A stretch of 6,927 nt of DNA from an uncultured Faecalibacterium sp. (lineage in GTDB: Bacteria; Bacillota; Clostridia; Oscillospirales; Ruminococcaceae): contig CALDNF010000007.1 in assembly GCA_937917475.1 (NCBI GenBank), positions 1 through 6,927 of the forward strand. Reading direction: 5' to 3'. The notes under the pieces are model-generated. The model saw only the letters and a list, made by a program, of their open reading frames with translations. It had not been told where the DNA came from and did not search any database. Shown here one piece after another: positions 5,869 to 6,927 of this stretch (positions are counted from its first letter, which is position 1; every line of letters begins with the position of its first letter). The position numbers and the translations under genes were made by a program.

Positions 5869-6927
5869 ATGCGTGAAATTATCATGGGCTATCAGGGCGA
5901 AATGTCCCTGAAGGGCCTCAACCGCAATCAGTTCGAGTCGGCGATGATGAAGATCCTTCGCTACCGGCTCAAGACCGTGGGCAAGTTCCGGGTCTACTGC
6001 ACCCAGTCCACCTTCTACATGGAACCCGAGGAAGAGGACGTGGACATGGACCTCGCCTTTGACCGGGTGCGCACCGTGTTCGGTCTGGCTGCACTGAGCC
6101 GGGCTGTGGTCTGCGAAAAGGACTTTGACACCATCTGCCAGACCACCGAGGACTATCTGGGCGACAGCCTGCGGGGCATCCGCACCTTCAAGGTGGAAGC
6201 CCGCCGGGCCGACAAGAGCTACCCCATGACCAGCCCCGAGCTGATGCGGGAGCTGGGTGCCTACCTGCTGGGCAAGCACAACTACCTCAAGGTGGACGTG
6301 CACAACCCGGATTTTAAGGTGATCGTGGAGATCCGGGATTACGGTGCGTATATTCACGGCCCGAAAGTGCCGGGCGAGGGCGGTCTGCCCGTGGGCACCA
6401 GCGGCCGGGCCCTGAATATGCTCTCCGGCGGCATCGACAGCCCGGTGGCCGCTTACCGGATGGCAAAGCGGGGGCTTGGCCTCGACCACATTCACTTTGC
6501 GTCCCCTCCGTATACTTCGGAGCGTGCCAAACTGAAAGTCAAGGCTTTGGCCCAGCTTATCACCCCCTACACCGGCAGCACCAACCTCTTTGTGGTGCCC
6601 TACACCACCCCGCAGGAGTACATCCGGGACAACGCCCCTGACGTGCTGTTCACGGTGCTGATGCGGCGGAGCATGATGCGCATTGCCAACATCATCGCCA
6701 AAAAGCAGGGCTGCGAAGCCCTCATCACCGGCGAGAGTCTGGCGCAGGTGGCAAGCCAGACCGTCAAAGCCATCCAGTGCACCGACGCCGCTCAGGACCT
6801 GCCCATCCTGCGGCCCCTCATCGGCATGGATAAGACCGAGATCATCGAGACCTCCCGCCACATCAACACCTTTGAGACCAGCATCCTGCCCTACGAGGAC
6901 TGCTGCACCATCTTTACCCCGCCGCAC
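5869..6927 (+). CDS. thiI: tRNA 4-thiouridine synthase ThiI (3' end cut off by the window)
   Basis: 353 codons are present; the gene runs off the right edge without a stop, and Gram-positive ThiI is usually about 390-400 aa. ThiI adenylates U8 of tRNA and replaces the oxygen with sulfur; in some bacteria it also supplies sulfur for the thiamine thiazole. Domains: an N-terminal ferredoxin-like region (1-about 60), opening REIIMGYQGEMSLKGLNR; THUMP (about 60-165); and the adenylating PP-loop domain with SGGIDSP (186-192) and ITGESLAQVASQT (286-298). PYEDCC (341-346) contains the active-site cysteine in two adjacent copies (345, 346), one of which should match the catalytic Cys of the E. coli enzyme. 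Whether a rhodanese domain follows cannot be seen, but Firmicute forms normally lack it. Start: ATG five bases after AGGAG (5859-5863), 15 bases after the desulfurase stop, so the two are co-transcribed. Confidence 0.96.
   Translation, partial: MREIIMGYQGEMSLKGLNRNQFESAMMKILRYRLKTVGKFRVYCTQSTFYMEPEEEDVDMDLAFDRVRTVFGLAALSRAVVCEKDFDTICQTTEDYLGDSLRGIRTFKVEARRADKSYPMTSPELMRELGAYLLGKHNYLKVDVHNPDFKVIVEIRDYGAYIHGPKVPGEGGLPVGTSGRALNMLSGGIDSPVAAYRMAKRGLGLDHIHFASPPYTSERAKLKVKALAQLITPYTGSTNLFVVPYTTPQEYIRDNAPDVLFTVLMRRSMMRIANIIAKKQGCEALITGESLAQVASQTVKAIQCTDAAQDLPILRPLIGMDKTEIIETSRHINTFETSILPYEDCCTIFTPPH

Noticed and set aside
5857..6927. Minus-strand open frame opposite thiI
   Set aside because: The plus strand encodes ThiI without interruption, including THUMP and PP-loop motifs; the antisense frame is composition-driven.

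Overview
The window looks like ordinary chromosomal DNA of a GC-rich gut Clostridia, most like the Faecalibacterium/Subdoligranulum/Gemmiger group. This is inferred from strong AGGAGG-type ribosome sites, TTGaca/TATAAT promoters, GC-rich third codon positions and the gene types. I could not run a search to confirm the taxon. I see no mobile element, CRISPR array, tRNA or rRNA, and no phage or defence gene.

Layout: bases 1-91 form a perfect 36-bp inverted repeat whose right arm carries the ribosome site and first nine codons of an M20-family amidohydrolase (65-1276, +). This gene converges with fhs (formate-tetrahydrofolate ligase, 1347-3008, -), and a 17-bp bidirectional terminator lies between them. 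Upstream of fhs is a complete regulatory leader: a sigma-A-type promoter (3173-3202), a ZTP (pfl-type) riboswitch aptamer (3077-3158) and an overlapping intrinsic terminator (3044-3083), all on the minus strand. The promoter's -35 box overlaps the stop codon of the next minus-strand gene, a membrane-anchored SGNH hydrolase (3199-4110). That gene is divergent from a small gene of unknown function (4287-4574, +). The 176-bp divergent region holds two good promoters and a GGGGACAC palindrome. After a terminator, another strong promoter drives an operon of a cysteine desulfurase (4702-5853, +) and thiI (5869 to the window end, +, truncated by the edge).

How the genes work together: fhs charges tetrahydrofolate with formate to give 10-formyl-THF. 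ZTP/ZMP (AICAR derivatives) builds up when 10-formyl-THF is short, so the riboswitch should raise fhs expression in exactly that state. The desulfurase and ThiI form a two-gene sulfur relay: persulfide sulfur from cysteine is passed to ThiI for 4-thiouridine in tRNA, and possibly for thiamine thiazole. The M20 enzyme, the SGNH enzyme and the small protein have no visible functional link to these systems.

The most noteworthy items are the ZTP riboswitch, which can be drawn pair by pair, and the perfect inverted repeat at the left edge, which may be an assembly fold-back. I found no convincing new multi-gene system.
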